Shown: in pieces, positions 35,701 to 48,589 of the stretch
How the letters are laid out: each line of letters opens with the position of its first letter
Position numbering within the stretch: position 1 is the stretch's first letter
Origin: Trichoplax sp. H2
Lineage: Eukaryota > Placozoa > Uniplacotomia > Trichoplacea
DNA: 64,000 nt
Reading direction: 5' to 3'
Assembly (NCBI GenBank): GCA_003344405.1
Contig: NOWV01000216.1
Location: 1-64,000, forward strand
The notes under the pieces: generated by a model
Database searches by the model: none
Seen by the model: the letters and a program-made list of their open reading frames with translations, nothing else
Told to the model about the DNA's origin: nothing
Position numbers and translations under genes: made by a program

Positions 35701-38700
35701 CTTCATTTTTCCGCCTACGCTCCTATCAAGATTTTGATAAAGTATTTCTTTCAATTAAAAACTACATAAAATAAACTTGAACAGCTGTAACATCATCTTT
35801 ATTTAAATTTTTCTCATTACTTGTATCCTATTTAAAGCTCTTTCACGCCGACCCTCAGCAGTAGTTGCGTCATCATCGCTATCGCTAGAACTTGATTCAG
35901 AAGATGATTCTTCTTCGTCAGATTCCTCCTCGCTTTCCGATTCTGCTACAGGTGATTGAACGTCAGGAGCCTTTCCAGCTTCTTGAGGTATTGCTTCGTC
36001 GACCTTAGCTTCTAAATGTATTTATATAATCTTGATATAATTTTGCAGATCCAGAAATAAATACTCAATTAAATATTTAATATACCCGTATCATCTTTAT
36101 CATCAACTTTCTCAAAATCCAATTTATCCCATGATTCAGCAGTTGCATTGTCATCTTGAGCAATTTCTTCTTTGATTCCTTTTAAAGAGGCAATAACGGT
36201 TAAGCTTATATAAAGTTATATAATAACAAGTCGACAAACTTTAACCGTGGATAATTATCAAAGAAACAGTTAATTTTAGCTTTATGCTTGATTACTTATT
36301 ACCTTCAATAGCTACTGACTCTTGCCTTTCTTTCATTACACTAGCACTTTCCTTTACAGATGCATCAGTTTGTTCTTGCGCTGACTGAGCATTATTTTGA
36401 TTCGATTTCTTCTTCTTGCCATACACAACCCGTTTTTTAGGTTTTTCCTCATCCGCTTCCAGACCGGTATCTGGGACACTAAAACCTTGCTGTCTCATAC
36501 TTTCCAAGCGAGCTTCAATTCTTGCTTTTTCTTGTTTTTGAGCTTTTGTCAATAATTTACCTTCTTTTTTGAGCCTTTCTTTACGTTCCTATTGAATCCA
36601 ATAATGTAGGTTACTTAAATGCAAGAAGCTGTTTGATACCTATCAATTCTATTTCTTAGGCTATTTAACATTGCTTCGAAAATAAAACGGTAACCTTTTC
36701 CTTTTGCTTCTTCCGCTCACGTTTCTCTTCCTCTAAACGTTTTTTTTCTAATCGAAGACGTTCTGCTTCTTCTTCCTTTCTTATTCTTTCTTCTTCCGCT
36801 GCTTTCATCGATTCTTCTTGAAGTCTTCTTTGTTCCAATGCTTCTTGCATTAGTTTAATTTTTGCTTTAGTAGGCTTTTTTGTTTTCGAGGCGTCGTCTT
36901 TTTCACCCTTCTTCTTCTTTTTTCTTTTCTTTTTCTTCTTACCTTCACCATCGCTTTCATCCTCTGATCCTGAAGAAGCTTTTTCTGCTGGTGGCTGTTC
37001 TTCTTTCTTTCCGGTTTCAGGCTTACCTGAGCATCAATTTATAACACAGCCATCTTACACAAGACCATCATTAACAAATCAACAAAATTATCATTTTCGG
37101 TGTTAAACAGCTACGTACCATGAGTTGGCTGTTCCGTAGTTGCATCAGCAGAAACTTCAGCTTTCTCATTACTTTCTGAGGCTTTAGACTCAGTTACCTT
37201 ACCTACGGTATAAACATAAAATTAGCATGAATTCTATGTTAACGATCATAGTCGGTGCCATAATGTATTTCAAAAAATGCAAGCGACCTTTCGGTTTCTG
37301 TTTTTGCTGTTTTTCTTTATCAGCTAACTTCTTAAGCCTTTCTCTCTCTTTCTTTTCTGCTTTCTTTTGAGCAGCAGATTTTATTACTACGCCTTCATCA
37401 TTGTCCGTCTTGGTGGTTTCTTTGACCTATGAAACAATGCATATTTTACCGTGGATGGAATTAGGCATAATCTAATAAGACGATTTCTAACGCAATACAG
37501 ATCAGATTAGCAAATAGAAGACATTAAGAAAATGTTGACAAACCTTTTCTGTTGTTTCTGTTTCAATATTTTCATCATTAACTTCTCTATTAAGTTATAA
37601 ATATGTAGCATAAAGTAGTCGCATTTATATCAATAATTTTAAATAAAATTGAGCATCCGTACCTCGTCGGTTTTTCTTCAACGCTAGCTGTGTCAGTAGC
37701 CATGCCCATTTCCTTCTTTATTTCCTCCAAATCATCATCACTATAATGCGAAAAAATTGTTAATTTTATTTGATAAGCTAAAAAAGGTAAGGTATTTATC
37801 ATGTATAATATTACAGTATTTATGCGTATAGAAGAAAATTTTTCATAGTGTTCAACAGGCAAATCAGCAGGCCCTTTATATTTTAGTTATTACTAACAGA
37901 TTCAGCAATAGCGCAATTTAATATGCGACACGATCATTTATAACGATATAGCAACCCGTTAGCAGGTAAATAGCCACGCCTAATATTAATTTTAGGCATG
38001 CGATTACTACTATGTGTCATTTTCTGATCAAATACTGTAACATTCATTATTACGCTGTATCGTTAAAGTTGGACATACTAATCGTCTATTTCTTTCTTTT
38101 TCTTGTTTTTCTTACTGCGACCTTTCGATTTCTTACTAGCTGCCACCTTTTCATCTTCTAAATCCATCTCTTTTATTAAGTCTGCCAAATCGTCTTCATC
38201 GCTAAAAGTGATTGAATAGCAACGATAGTTGTGTAATATCTTTAGACAAATTGCAGACAGCACTAATATAATCAACAAAATACGTAACATTACAGTATTT
38301 CTCCATGTGTCTTTCCTTTCTTCTTCGATTGAGTCTTGGGCTGAGCTTCGCTTTCAGGCTCTTCTTCATCCCTATGAAAATTGTATATCAAAATAAAATT
38401 TAGACATGGACTACTTATGGCGTTAAGCCTACATCAGTATCGACTTTTAAATGGGGATAAATAACATTAATGTATGAAATATAGCTAATGAATAAAAATG
38501 CTACCATTTTTGTTTCGTTTTCTTTCCCTTCGACTTGGCTCCTTTCTTTCCAGGATTTTGATTTTGACTGGCATCATCTGCTTCCGCATCAGCTTTATCA
38601 TCACTAAATACGAAGTCAACAGTATCAGTACATATCTAAGTTGAATATAATAATGGCTTCTATACAGTCAGTATGGTAACTGCATCACGTATAAGTATAA

Positions 38701-41007
38701 GTCATTCAAGACAGTATCCAGCATTGCTACCATCATACTGTTTCTAATTATTAATTGGCTTACTTAGGGTTTAAATCTTTGCCACGGCCTTTGTCGTTTT
38801 GGGGGGTTTCAACTTCCATTGGTAACTCATCATCACTGCAATAAGGTCATAATTAAAAACATGATAAGAAGGATTCAAAATTAGCAGCATGTAGCAAAGG
38901 ATTCATCTACAGCCTCTTATTGTAATGTTCATTCGATTTAAGTAAGTTCAATGCTAATAGCCGTTGAATTGATCCTTGCTCAATGGAGAGTCTAATAGAC
39001 TGACAGTAAGCTGTCATAGCACTTACGAATATTCCTGGCCCTTCTTCTTACGACCCTTCTTATCATTTCTTTTAGCCACTGGAGCAGCAGCTAAACCTTC
39101 CTCATCGATATCGATAGTATTTTCAACATCAGCACCTTTAGGCCTATGGTGCAAGTCATCGATACGATATTAAAAAATTAGCTATAATTTGGACTGGTGT
39201 ACAACAGAATTAGTACATAATATCAGAGGCAATGTAAAAATACGATGGGCTAATTTCTAGAGAAAAGTATTTAGTAAGCAAACAACTACAACAGAAATAG
39301 TGCATAATATCAGAGGCAATGTAAAAATGCTACGGGCTAATTTCTAGAGAAAAGCATTTAGTAAGCAAACAACTGCATAATACAACAATTAGTTAGTTAC
39401 AATACAAAATAGAATATTTTAAATGTATATGTACTTTCATGACCATAAATTAAGTGATAAATCACAACTTCTCATGATAACGGAAGCAACTATTCTATTA
39501 TTCAAAGTGAATTAATAGAGTAAGGAATGTATTGAAGTGTAGCCTAATGTCGCTGATGTTGATGACAAAGTTTTAATATCTCATTGATGTCATACCAAAT
39601 CCCATTTCAATTTTCTACCTCCATGTCCAAAATTATCGTTTTAAGAATCAATTTACTCTCCAGAAACCATCATCGATGACAGTTTCAACATCTTGTTCTT
39701 GCTACATGAAACCGCATTTCAGTTTCCATTTTTATTAATTATTGATTACTATCATTAAAGAATTAATTTTCTATCCTGCAATTGACATCGTTTCCAAACT
39801 ATCATAGAGTAGTCATTGCCCAAATCCCATTTCTGTTTCTACCTCTATCCCTGAATTATGTATATCATGAATACATGAATCTATTTTCTATCAGGAAACT
39901 ATCATCGATGATGTTTTCAAGCTACCGAAGAGTAGAGAAGTCATTGAAGAATCCAACCTAGTTTGTCTTTTCAGTATCTTTACTGCACGATTTTGATCAG
40001 TGTATGAGTAACTAAGTATAGCTTAACTTTAGTCATGCTGATGATAAGCTTTAACATCTCATTCATCCAATATAAAATTCCATTTCACTTTCTACTTTTA
40101 TGACCGATCAGTATCATTCAAGAATCCATTTTCTATCGTCAACCTGTCATCGTTTCCAAATTACCGTACCATAGTTATATAGAATCGAACATGGCATCTC
40201 AATACCTATACTACATGTTTGTTGGATCTGTCTATGAGAAATTTAGCACTTCTTCCTGTCACTTATGTTGCTAATAAAACTTGAATATCTTATTTACGCC
40301 ATATCAACGCTATTTGAGATTCTACCTTTATCCTTCCATTCAATCCTCAATCAATCCATTTTCTATCCTGAAATCATCATTGATGATGTTATCAACCTAC
40401 TGAAGAGCAAAGTAGTCACTACACAATCCAATAAAGCCTATTGAGTATCTTTACTACGCATTTTGGATGGGTTCCATCGCGATTTAATACGAGTATAGCC
40501 AAGTTGTAGTCATGGCGATGATTGACTTCAATATCTCGTCTTTGCCCCTACCAAGCCCATTTCAATTTCTACCTCGATCCTGATTGGTATCACTAAAGAA
40601 TCCTTTTCCCATCCTTGAATCATCATGTATGAAGATTCCAAGCTCGAATTATACACACTATTCATTACAGAATTAGCAAAGACAACATGATATTGATGAC
40701 TACCACTCCTCCATGGATTTTTCACCCAAATAAGAATATTCCTCGACATTTGTAATCCTCGATTGCATTGCGATCATGCACGTCGCTATAATGCAATCAG
40801 ACTAGCTTCCATAGGATCAAGCCCATATCCTCCATCATGGTATTGTCATTGAAGGGAAGAAATTGAGTAGAAAATGGCGATAGAACATGGATGATGGATG
40901 CAATGAAACATACTCATCCTGTTGACTATTGAAAATGAATTGCTTTGGGGATCATTTTCTACTTACTGCTCAGCTGATTTTTTCTTGTCCTTCTTAGATT
41001 TAGCCAT
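32760..41007 (-). CDS. EIF5B: Translation initiation factor eIF5B (26 exons)
   Basis: Ribosome-dependent GTPase that joins the large subunit during initiation. Exons in coding order: 41007-40967, 39143-39027, 38835-38764, 38603-38505, 38371-38294, 38201-38079, 37740-37663, 37586-37544, 37426-37288, 37202-37119, 37026-36695, 36588-36303, 36178-36086, 36011-35821, 35722-35504, 35360-35293, 35196-35055, 34970-34839, 34767-34585, 34501-34340, 34249-33986, 33883-33807, 33710-33578, 33378-33208, 33120-32959, 32867-32760. All are GT-AG with matching phases, 1198 codons (human about 1220). The first ~590 residues are Lys/Glu-rich and low-complexity. The GTPase follows: GHVDTGKT (616-623), DTPGHE (about 680), NKVD, SAITGDG. 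Then come domains II-IV, ending [10 protein letters not shown]. Start [11 protein letters not shown] resembles the lysine-rich start of the human protein. Ubiquitous and cytosolic. Confidence 0.95.
39204..40740. repeat. Tandem repeats inside EIF5B intron 1
   Basis: The 1.8-kb first intron contains an 86-bp near-perfect duplication (39204-39374; AATATCAGAGGCAATG...AAGCAAACAACT). It also holds about five diverged units of 240-300 bp at roughly 39590, 39820, 40070, 40310 and 40540, each with CCCATTTCAATTTCTACCTC and CATCATCGATGATG. No exon or other gene is visible in the intron. Confidence 0.8.
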
Positions 41008-41637
41008 AATCTCTTGACAATAATTCAATCGTCTATCCACTTAACATCAATGTACCAAGACTAATAGTAATGATCCTTTCACTCCAGTGCTACTAATACA
41101 CAGTTAAGATGGATAACTTGCAAGTTGAATAAGCAATTAATGGCCAAATGGAGCAAATTGAGCAAGATGAGCAAGATTGGAAGAGGTTAATGGATGCCAA
41201 GTTCCTCTACCACGTTGGAATTGGCGTTTTGACCAGTGGCCACCGACACCAAGCTATACTGTAGCCTAGAGTGTAGAGTCGTTACCCAGTCAGTAGAGTA
41301 TCGAGGGTTCAATGAGTCATGGTGGGGTTAGGTGGGGTGTTGTAGGGTTTAGTCTACTGTATGATACCGTCGTTCCATAATATAGAGATAGTATGGGATT
41401 AGAGTCGGCACACCCAAGCAACTATCGACTATCTTGGAAGTTTGCCGGGTGGAGTCATGCGTTTCCGAATCATACTCTATAGTAATCAAGGAATAATCAA
41501 CTCTTGATTAATACATCCTATAGCAAGAACCCAGGTGGCCCACATGGGAATACTGAGTTTGCGCAACCGGTACGCAACCAGGCCCGGGGAGAACCGTCAG
41601 TCTATCTGTCGTGTCCGTCTAAGATCCATTTGGCATC
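41008..41637. promoter_or_regulatory. 5' flank of EIF5B; part present twice in scaffold
   Basis: Upstream of the EIF5B ATG on its strand. The part from 41404 to 41637 recurs almost unchanged after the assembly gap (42712-42945). No TATA box is evident, as expected for a housekeeping gene. Confidence 0.5.
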
Positions 41638-42373
41638 GTGGTGATCGTCCATGTCCACTGGCAGTCTGGCAATAGACTATCTACGCGTCAGCAGTATTGT
41701 TGGAGACAGTAGGCAACAAGACTGTTCAAGGAGAAAGCGGTGCATCCATCATGGCATGGGTTCCATTTCTTCTTGCAAAAGAACCCCTAAAAATTGCCCT
41801 TGGATGCCATGTTTATCCCTTAACTTAGGCTGCTATTAACTTTAGATGACTACTGTACAATATTTGCAGGTTGGAGATGATGATCGAGATATTGATATTC
41901 TTGCTTTGATCTTGTGCCAATTGGCATTTTGGAAAGGATGATGCAGATAGTGATTTTCTCCTATGGATCTCCTTCCAATGGCACTTTGGAGAGGATGAAC
42001 GCGATATGACTGTAGATACGATCACTATCACAACCATCCTATTTTATCGATTCCAAACGAATTTCTAAACGCCACTACAGTTGATGCTCGATGACCAACA
42101 TCTTGCCAAATCGAGCTAGGATCACAAGAGTTGGAGATCTCATTACTGTTGGGAATGCAACTCCGATAACCATGATAGCTGTTTACATAATGAATGCTTA
42201 ACGTATAAAAAATGAATATCAAGAAACAGCCTATTAGAGTAATTATTTTGACAGTAGCAAAGGAATTCTAAACATAAAAGCATAAATTAAAGCAAATCCC
42301 ATTTTACGAGTGGGTCAATGAACAACTTTTAGCCAGTAGATCGTAATCAATTCAATCTTACGATCTAAAGTTC
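41638..42373. other. 736-bp segment missing from the second version of the locus
   Basis: After the gap, sequence matching 41637 joins directly to sequence matching 42374, with a 1-2 bp overlap at the breakpoint. The segment includes the temptin-like fragment and a diverged 70-bp internal duplication (41870-42000). It shows no inverted ends or target-site duplication of a transposon. I read it as an allelic indel or a collapsed second haplotype. Confidence 0.8.
42028..42222 (-). pseudogene. Temptin-like N-terminal fragment
   Basis: A 64-residue frame with a hydrophobic head, then the temptin pattern: YHGYRSCIPN, SCDPSSIWQDVGH, FRNSFG. It aligns with PNPCSSSNAIWAGVGH and RNPFGVAF in the intact gene at 60.1 kb. 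The conserved glycine run is lost, there is no ATG at the head, and the frame stops before the Asp-rich loop. No later part is found nearby, so this is a decayed duplicate. Confidence 0.65.
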
Positions 42374-42691
42374 TTCTAGTATTTGCCAGACTTGTTCAAG
42401 TTGACAATATATATATCCAAATTCGAGTTTCAAAACTTTATTTACTACTTCCTTTGGCATAATTGTATGTATTAACTTGTTCAAATTGACAATATGTATA
42501 TCCAAATTTACTACTTCCTTTGGCATAATTGTATGTATTAACATTTCCAGAAGGTTTTTGATCAGTATCGAAAAAACCTTTACTGAAAGAGTCTAGGAAT
42601 AATTAATTAATTGTCTAGAACTCGTGGTATATTGACAAAGCAAGTACTGCTCAAATAGCTACTGAATCAGGCTATATTCTATTTAATGTTT

Positions 42692-42711
42692 NNNNNNNNN
42701 NNNNNNNNNNN
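42692..42711. other. Assembly gap (20 N)
   Basis: Twenty undetermined bases. The flanks repeat one another (41404-41637 plus 42374-42691 versus 42712-43200), so the gap probably joins overlapping contigs or haplotypes and no DNA need be missing. Confidence 0.95.
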
Positions 42712-43200
42712 GTCGGCACACCCAAGCAACTATCGACTATCTTGGAAGTTTGCCGGGTGGAGTCATGCGTTTCCGAATCATACTCTATAGTAATCAAGGA
42801 ATAATCAACTCTTGATTGATACATCCTATAGCAAGAACCCAGTTGGCCCACATGGGAATACTGAGTTTGCGCAACCGGTACGCAACCAGGCCCTGGGAGA
42901 ACCGTCAGTCTATCCGTCGTCTCCGTCTAAGATCCATTTGGCATCTTCTAGTATTTGCCAGACTTGTTCAAGTTGACAATATATATATATCCAAATTCGA
43001 GTTTCAAAACTTTATTTACTACTTCCTTTGGCATAATTGTATGTATTAACATTTCCAGAAGGTTTTTGATCAGTATCGAAAAAACCTTTACTGAAAGAGT
43101 CTAGGAATAATTAATTAATTGTCTAGAACTCGTGGTATATTGACAAAGCAAGTACTGCTCAAATAGCTACTGAATCAGGCTATATTCTATTTAATGTTTA
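42712..43200. repeat. Second version of 41404-42691
   Basis: Nearly identical to the pre-gap sequence, but without the 736-bp segment and with only one copy of a roughly 72-bp unit (TTGTTCAARTTGACAATAT...ATTGTATGTATTAAC) that is tandemly duplicated at 42390-42540. Confidence 0.9.
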
Positions 43201-43295
43201 TGCAAACAGCTATGTCTTTGAGATACACAGTTATAGCCTTGATATTCTTGGGATTTCTTTGGACAATCCTGAGGAAAATGCAAGCCGTTCCTTAG
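43200..43295 (+). CDS. Short membrane-anchor ORF, unidentified
   Basis: Begins MQTAMSLRYTVIALIF and continues with more hydrophobic residues to a basic end (RKMQAVP) before TAG. It looks like a signal anchor or the first exon of a type II membrane protein. No clear donor or following exon was found, so it may be chance or a remnant. Confidence 0.25.
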   Translation: MQTAMSLRYTVIALIFLGFLWTILRKMQAVP

Positions 43296-45559
43296 GAAAG
43301 GCCAGCCAATCTACGCTAGTGGTAATACATTTGTTGCCTCTCTCCGTCCAAGGGCTGAACTTTAATGTCCCAGTCAACCTATTTCTTCTAAGTATAGCAA
43401 TTATCATTAGTCTGTACTACTCATTGCAAGATCAAGCAATATCTTTATTCGATATATAATTGATTACTGCAACGAAATGGCTGGAATTGACTTCGACATT
43501 CCTTAAGATTCAAAGGATTGACAGTAGCAATAGCGTAACGAATTATCGTTCTGGATGAATTCGAGAGAAACGACTAGCCTATATCGTATTCAGCTCTATC
43601 TTAGAAGACTTGACTGTGGCGGATTCATTTCGTTAAGTAATCATGACCATGCTGCTCTATACGAGCTATCCTAAGATATACAGATAGTGACATGCTACAA
43701 TTTCTTTTACAATTCATGCTACAATTCAGGTATGGACAGTCTAGGAGCAATAATAACCGTGCTGCACTGCGCTATCATAAAATAAAATGATTAATCTCGC
43801 TCCGCTTTATCCAAAATCGCTTCCGTTTACAGCTGCGACTTAGGCTGCGTCTGCATACAGTATATCTGAATACTTCAATGATATGTCAAGCATTGCCTCG
43901 TAAATAAGATACAGCAATAATATAATCTAATTGCATATCAAATGGCAATGTGTACAGTATATCATTTCCATACCTATATACATCGCTATAACGTTCAATC
44001 GTTAACTAGGTATGAGCAAATGATTATGATTATGGTCAATAAAATCCATTTTATCCATAAATAAATCAAGATAAAAATACAACCATGTTTCATATCAGAT
44101 CGAAATTCGATAACGCGTATAGTTAGCATCTATAAAATTTCAAGTGCCGTGCAAATTAGAAAGGCTAATCTATTCCTTTTCATTCATGCTGTCTTGCTTA
44201 GCAAAAGCTAAAATTCCCATCCTCTTTAGCGGGCAACGTAGGGCAATATTTTGAGTTATTGCTTCCTGTACGTTATCCATCGGGTAAGCGTGGCCACTGC
44301 TACAGTCTCATTAAAACTTATTCCTGGAAAGGCTTACGGTAGTTAAGAAATGCTTATGGAGCACATTAATCTCCACTGGATAAGTATGGAGGAGGTTGCA
44401 CTTAGTTCGGGCACCATATGCATCATATAGTAATGATGATTTGCCCAAATAGAATTATCGAACGTGTGTTACAGATTTGCAGGATACAGCATGATATAAT
44501 ATTATATTCTAACAATCCAAATAGGTAAGCATTGCCAGTGGACAAACTGCAGTCGCATTAAAGCTTATTCTTACAATACTTAGCCAAGAGCTGTTAGTAG
44601 AGAACTACAACCTGTAGTGATGCAAAAGGTAGAACTACAATCTGTAGGGATGCAATAGGTCATAGTTGGATGTTCATAACTGTACAACCCTTGCATCGTT
44701 ATAAGTGCAAGGCCAATGATGTTGAGTTACAATCGCCAACGCGATGGCATAATCATAGGCTCAGTGCTCGTGAAGAAGTGCAGTCTCTACGGTAGAAGAA
44801 TCAAGCAGAGTGCAGCTAATTTTTGCCTTTGTACAGTCTTAAACTTCAATCCAAATTTGGTCTTATAATTATATTCTAAACCTGCAGCACAATATAGGTT
44901 ACTCCAAAAGTCATAGGCAAGCATTAACATGAGTAATCCTAAGGACACCGCTGCAGGCGCATTGAAACTTATTCTTGCAAAGCTTAGCCAAGAAAATTCT
45001 ATCAATCTCTACAGTAGAAGAACGAATGAGAGTGCACCCAATTTTAGGTCCCCGGTATTTCAATTTCAATCTAAATTTGGTCAATTACATTCTAAACTTG
45101 CCACACCGTACACATCACTGCGAAGTATTAATTACTACTAGAAACCCTTGAGAGAGGGCCATTTGTAATGTTTACTCCGTCAATAGAGCAGAATGTACCC
45201 CAATTTTGGCACCATACAATGTTGAAGCTAAATTTAGCCAATTCTAATTCTACAACCTGGAGCACAGTACTGAACTCCAACAGCGCAAGCATGTAACCAT
45301 TCATTCATGCTGTGTTTTTATTCGTACAGGAGCCTGGACAAATAAATATATAGTCCAGTCCAGTTGGATAAACATCTTGTCAGGTTCACTTGGCAGTTTC
45401 TACTGTATTAAAGAAGCATAGAGTATAGTAGATAGATATTATTTGAAAAAGAAGACGAAAATCTCATCTACAATCTTTGATCACGAGCTTCGTTTTCGAT
45501 ACATTCATAAGAATCAATTGTTGATGATGGCTGGCTTTTTGAAATAGAATTCAAGACTG
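43296..45559. repeat. Intergenic with diverged tandem repeats (44.25-45.3 kb)
   Basis: Related units recur near 44286, 44522 and 44907 (GTAAGCATTGCCAGTGG..., then ATTAAARCTTATTC). A second motif recurs near 44811, 45029 and 45190 (AATTTTxGxxCC...CAATCTAAATTTGGTC). The left part, 43.3-44.2 kb, shows no gene. Confidence 0.65.
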
Positions 45560-46171
45560 GTGAAATTACTAACGTGTTTCTTATCCTTTCTCATGGCCGT
45601 AAGTGGATATTGGACTTATAGATCTGACATACCAAATGGCTTTAATGTTCCCAACCCTTGCAATGGAGCAACGATTTGGAACGGCGTGGGTCACCAACAA
45701 TCGGGCGGAGGCGGCCCCAGAAATCCTTTTGGATTAGCTTTTGCATCGCAAGGAAGAACATAGACATTAGCACTATGTCAAGAAGATAGCGATGGAGACG
45801 GTAAGACAAGCGGTGAAGAATTAGGCGATCCTCAATGTACTTGGACTAAAGGTGCAACTGCCAATAGGACAACTAATCTTTCACATCCTGGTGTTTGTGA
45901 ACCCATTAACTCGCTTGCCTGTTGTTCTAAGCAATCGTCGTGGCTGTCCTGCATGAGAGATTGCTCATCAATAATCACTCAACCCTCAACAAATGCTCCT
46001 ACTCCATCCAACCTAATTACCACCAAGACTAGTGCTACTAATTCTACCAGTAGCAATGTCCTATAGATGACGGCCTCTGCCACATCATCGAACGGTGCTT
46101 CTACAAAATGGACTTTCCATGGTATCATAATCAATCTCATGGCGATACTATTTCTATTTGCTCTACAGTAA
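45560..46171 (+). pseudogene. Temptin-like gene with two in-frame stops
   Basis: Open similarity to the intact gene at 60.1 kb over its whole length: signal-like head, YRSDIPNGFNVPNPC, IWNGVGHQ, RNPFGLAFA, then the calcium-loop-like DSDGDGKTSGEELGDP, CSKQSSWLSC and a hydrophobic tail ending FALQ. A TAG (45761-45763) replaces the conserved Trp codon (TWT in the intact gene), a second TAG lies at 46064-46066 in the Ser/Thr-rich stalk, and the expected ATG position is GTG. Frame and similarity continue perfectly beyond both stops, so inactivation is recent. The final TAA is at 46169. Confidence 0.85.
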
Positions 46172-48589
46172 TTCCCTATCATCATGTTGCTAGTCTTTCT
46201 TATGTACCAATATCCTATTTAAATTAATTAGCCTAAATAGATAGGGATTAATACGATGCTTACTGCTTCTCACCTACTAGAATGAACTAACTCATAATAA
46301 TCCACTGTCTGCCATTGAATGGCTTCTATAATTATACCATCTAGAAACTAATATAGATAATTTAAAATCATATTTCTAATATATATTGTCGCTTCACTGC
46401 TTAAAGGATTCTTGCTTGTATAAACGATATAATTTGTCATTCTCTCAAATACTATGCATGCTGATAGAACGGGCCCTAATGTAAGGGATACCGGTAAAAG
46501 CGTTTTTTGGTAAGGCAGTCGCTAAGTATTATAGCGGAAAAAGAAGGCATAGATTTGCTCCAAATAGATCAGTCGTCAATTCCTTAATTACTAGACTTGA
46601 TATTATATTCCACAACAGTTTTTAATGCCTTGGTCACCATGCTACTGTACAACTTTATAGATTAACCCAAAAAGAAAGACCCCCGTATATCCTAAAGGTA
46701 TACATTATTCCAGTGGCTATTCTGAATATTTCATTCCATTATTTTATTTCCTTAGCTGCTATACCATTATCTTGCTATGGGAATCCTTCTTCTGTTCAAA
46801 GCCGTTAGGAAACTTATAGGAATAACAATAATGATCAATCTTAAGTATTTACGTCATGAATCATAATATTGGCCATCCTATATTTTCGCTTCATGACTTC
46901 ATTTTTCGTCGCTCATGTACTAATGCCGGCCAACTTGATCGATGATAGATGTATCGCTATAAAAGATTAAAGCATCGACAATGAAAAACTGAAGAAATAA
47001 GCATATCATGAGCTCGGTAATTTTAAAAATGAATTTAGCAGAGATTAAAATTCTCCTCCCTTTTGCTGCTCTCGTAATCTTAAATAATATTGCATTCGAT
47101 AGCATTGATATTGAATAACAGATCATGAGGTAAATCAAATAACCATCGGAGAAATAAATGATAATAGATCGTAAATAGTGATAGCCTTCATTATCAGTTG
47201 TTAGAGACTCTTATTCCTTGCAGTTGCCCATTTTATAACATCTCGTAAAGTATCAAAAATAAAGAGATGTTCACTTCGATTAGACCAGTAAACGATCCTA
47301 TTGGCCATCTCCAATATTGGACTTAATGATTTCATTTTTAGTCGCTAGCTAGCCAGTCAATTTCCTACTCGCCAAATTCTTCTATTTCAATCTCACTGTA
47401 GAGAATATTGCATTAGAAGGCATGGATGGCACACAAGAAATTGAGGATAAGTGAAATCACAATGAGGGAAATAGAACGATACCCGTCATAAACAGAAATA
47501 GTCCTCCTTTAGCATTGCTTACTACCTGGTAAAAGATTTTTATTCCTTTCGTTTGCTATTCTATACACTGTTATATCAAAATTGGCTTAAAAAACTAAAC
47601 ATATGAGTAGATACACTTTGATTGACTCTGTAAATGATCGCATTACTTGTCTCGAAATTTTGACATCATGACTTTAGTTTTAATCGCTAGCTAACATGCA
47701 AATTTTCAATTTGCGAAAATTCTTCTCATTTCAACCTCAACGGAAGGGTAACCTAGTAGAGAATGAACTAATAAGCTGTAGGCTGCTACACAATCTCAAT
47801 TAGATCGTAACCTATCCATAACGTTAACATGGATTGATTTCGTCTAGTAACTAGTGGCAATAGGGTATCCTGTCATGTTCTACACTATGTAAGTGATGAA
47901 GTAGATGTTAGCAGAAATTATCTCTTTGGTAGTCGTAGGAACAAATACATTTATGAATTAAGTTGCTGTAAGAGAGTATGGTATTCGATATAAAAATTTC
48001 TGTATCAGCAAAAGCAATATGGCTGCTACTTTATTTATCCTAATAATTTATTCTTCCTGCTGTTATGATAATGTTTACCTCTCCATTTCACCGAATAACA
48101 TACACTCAACAATTGATAAAATGTCAATATTGTGATAGTCATAAATAGTGCTACGTAAAAAGACACTATCTTAAAATCTTTAGCATGATCGATTACTTCA
48201 TCCTTTACTATAATACAGAAATTCATAAATCCTGACAATAAATAGCGTACAACCAAATATAATCTATCTAAATATGAAGTATGGACTACCAAAATAGCTT
48301 AATTCATTTCAAAATTAAGAATAACTTGGACGTGAACAACTGTTTGATATAGAGTCATTATAGCAATGTTTAAATACGCATACAAATATATTATGGGCAG
48401 GAAATAAATAATAAATTGTCGTCTAACTACGTCATATACTCTTTACAGTTACACGGATCTAGGCAATAATGTGGCGTAAATCAACAGACTAAATTGATCA
48501 TTATTTAAGTAAGCAAATAATTATGCCATTGCTAAATACATTCAAAATGATAGATTCTGACTCACTCAGATGATACTGAAACCTGATTC
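46172..48589. repeat. Spacer with diverged units and hydrophobic ORF remnants
   Basis: Three related stretches start near 46880, 47320 and 47660, each with GACTTxATTTTTxGTCGCTxGCT. Minus-strand frames at 46920-47138 and 48035-48292 encode hydrophobic segments without family signatures and may be remnants of a multi-pass protein. Positions 47560-47947 recur at 54954-55341. Confidence 0.5.

Noticed and set aside
41638-42373. 736-bp indel as a transposon insertion
   Set aside because: The ends show only 1-2 bp of overlap, with no terminal inverted repeats, target-site duplication or transposase remnant.
46920-48292. Hydrophobic minus-strand frames as a multi-pass receptor gene
   Set aside because: Membrane-like segments alone in AT-rich DNA are expected by chance; no receptor motifs or linking splice sites were found.
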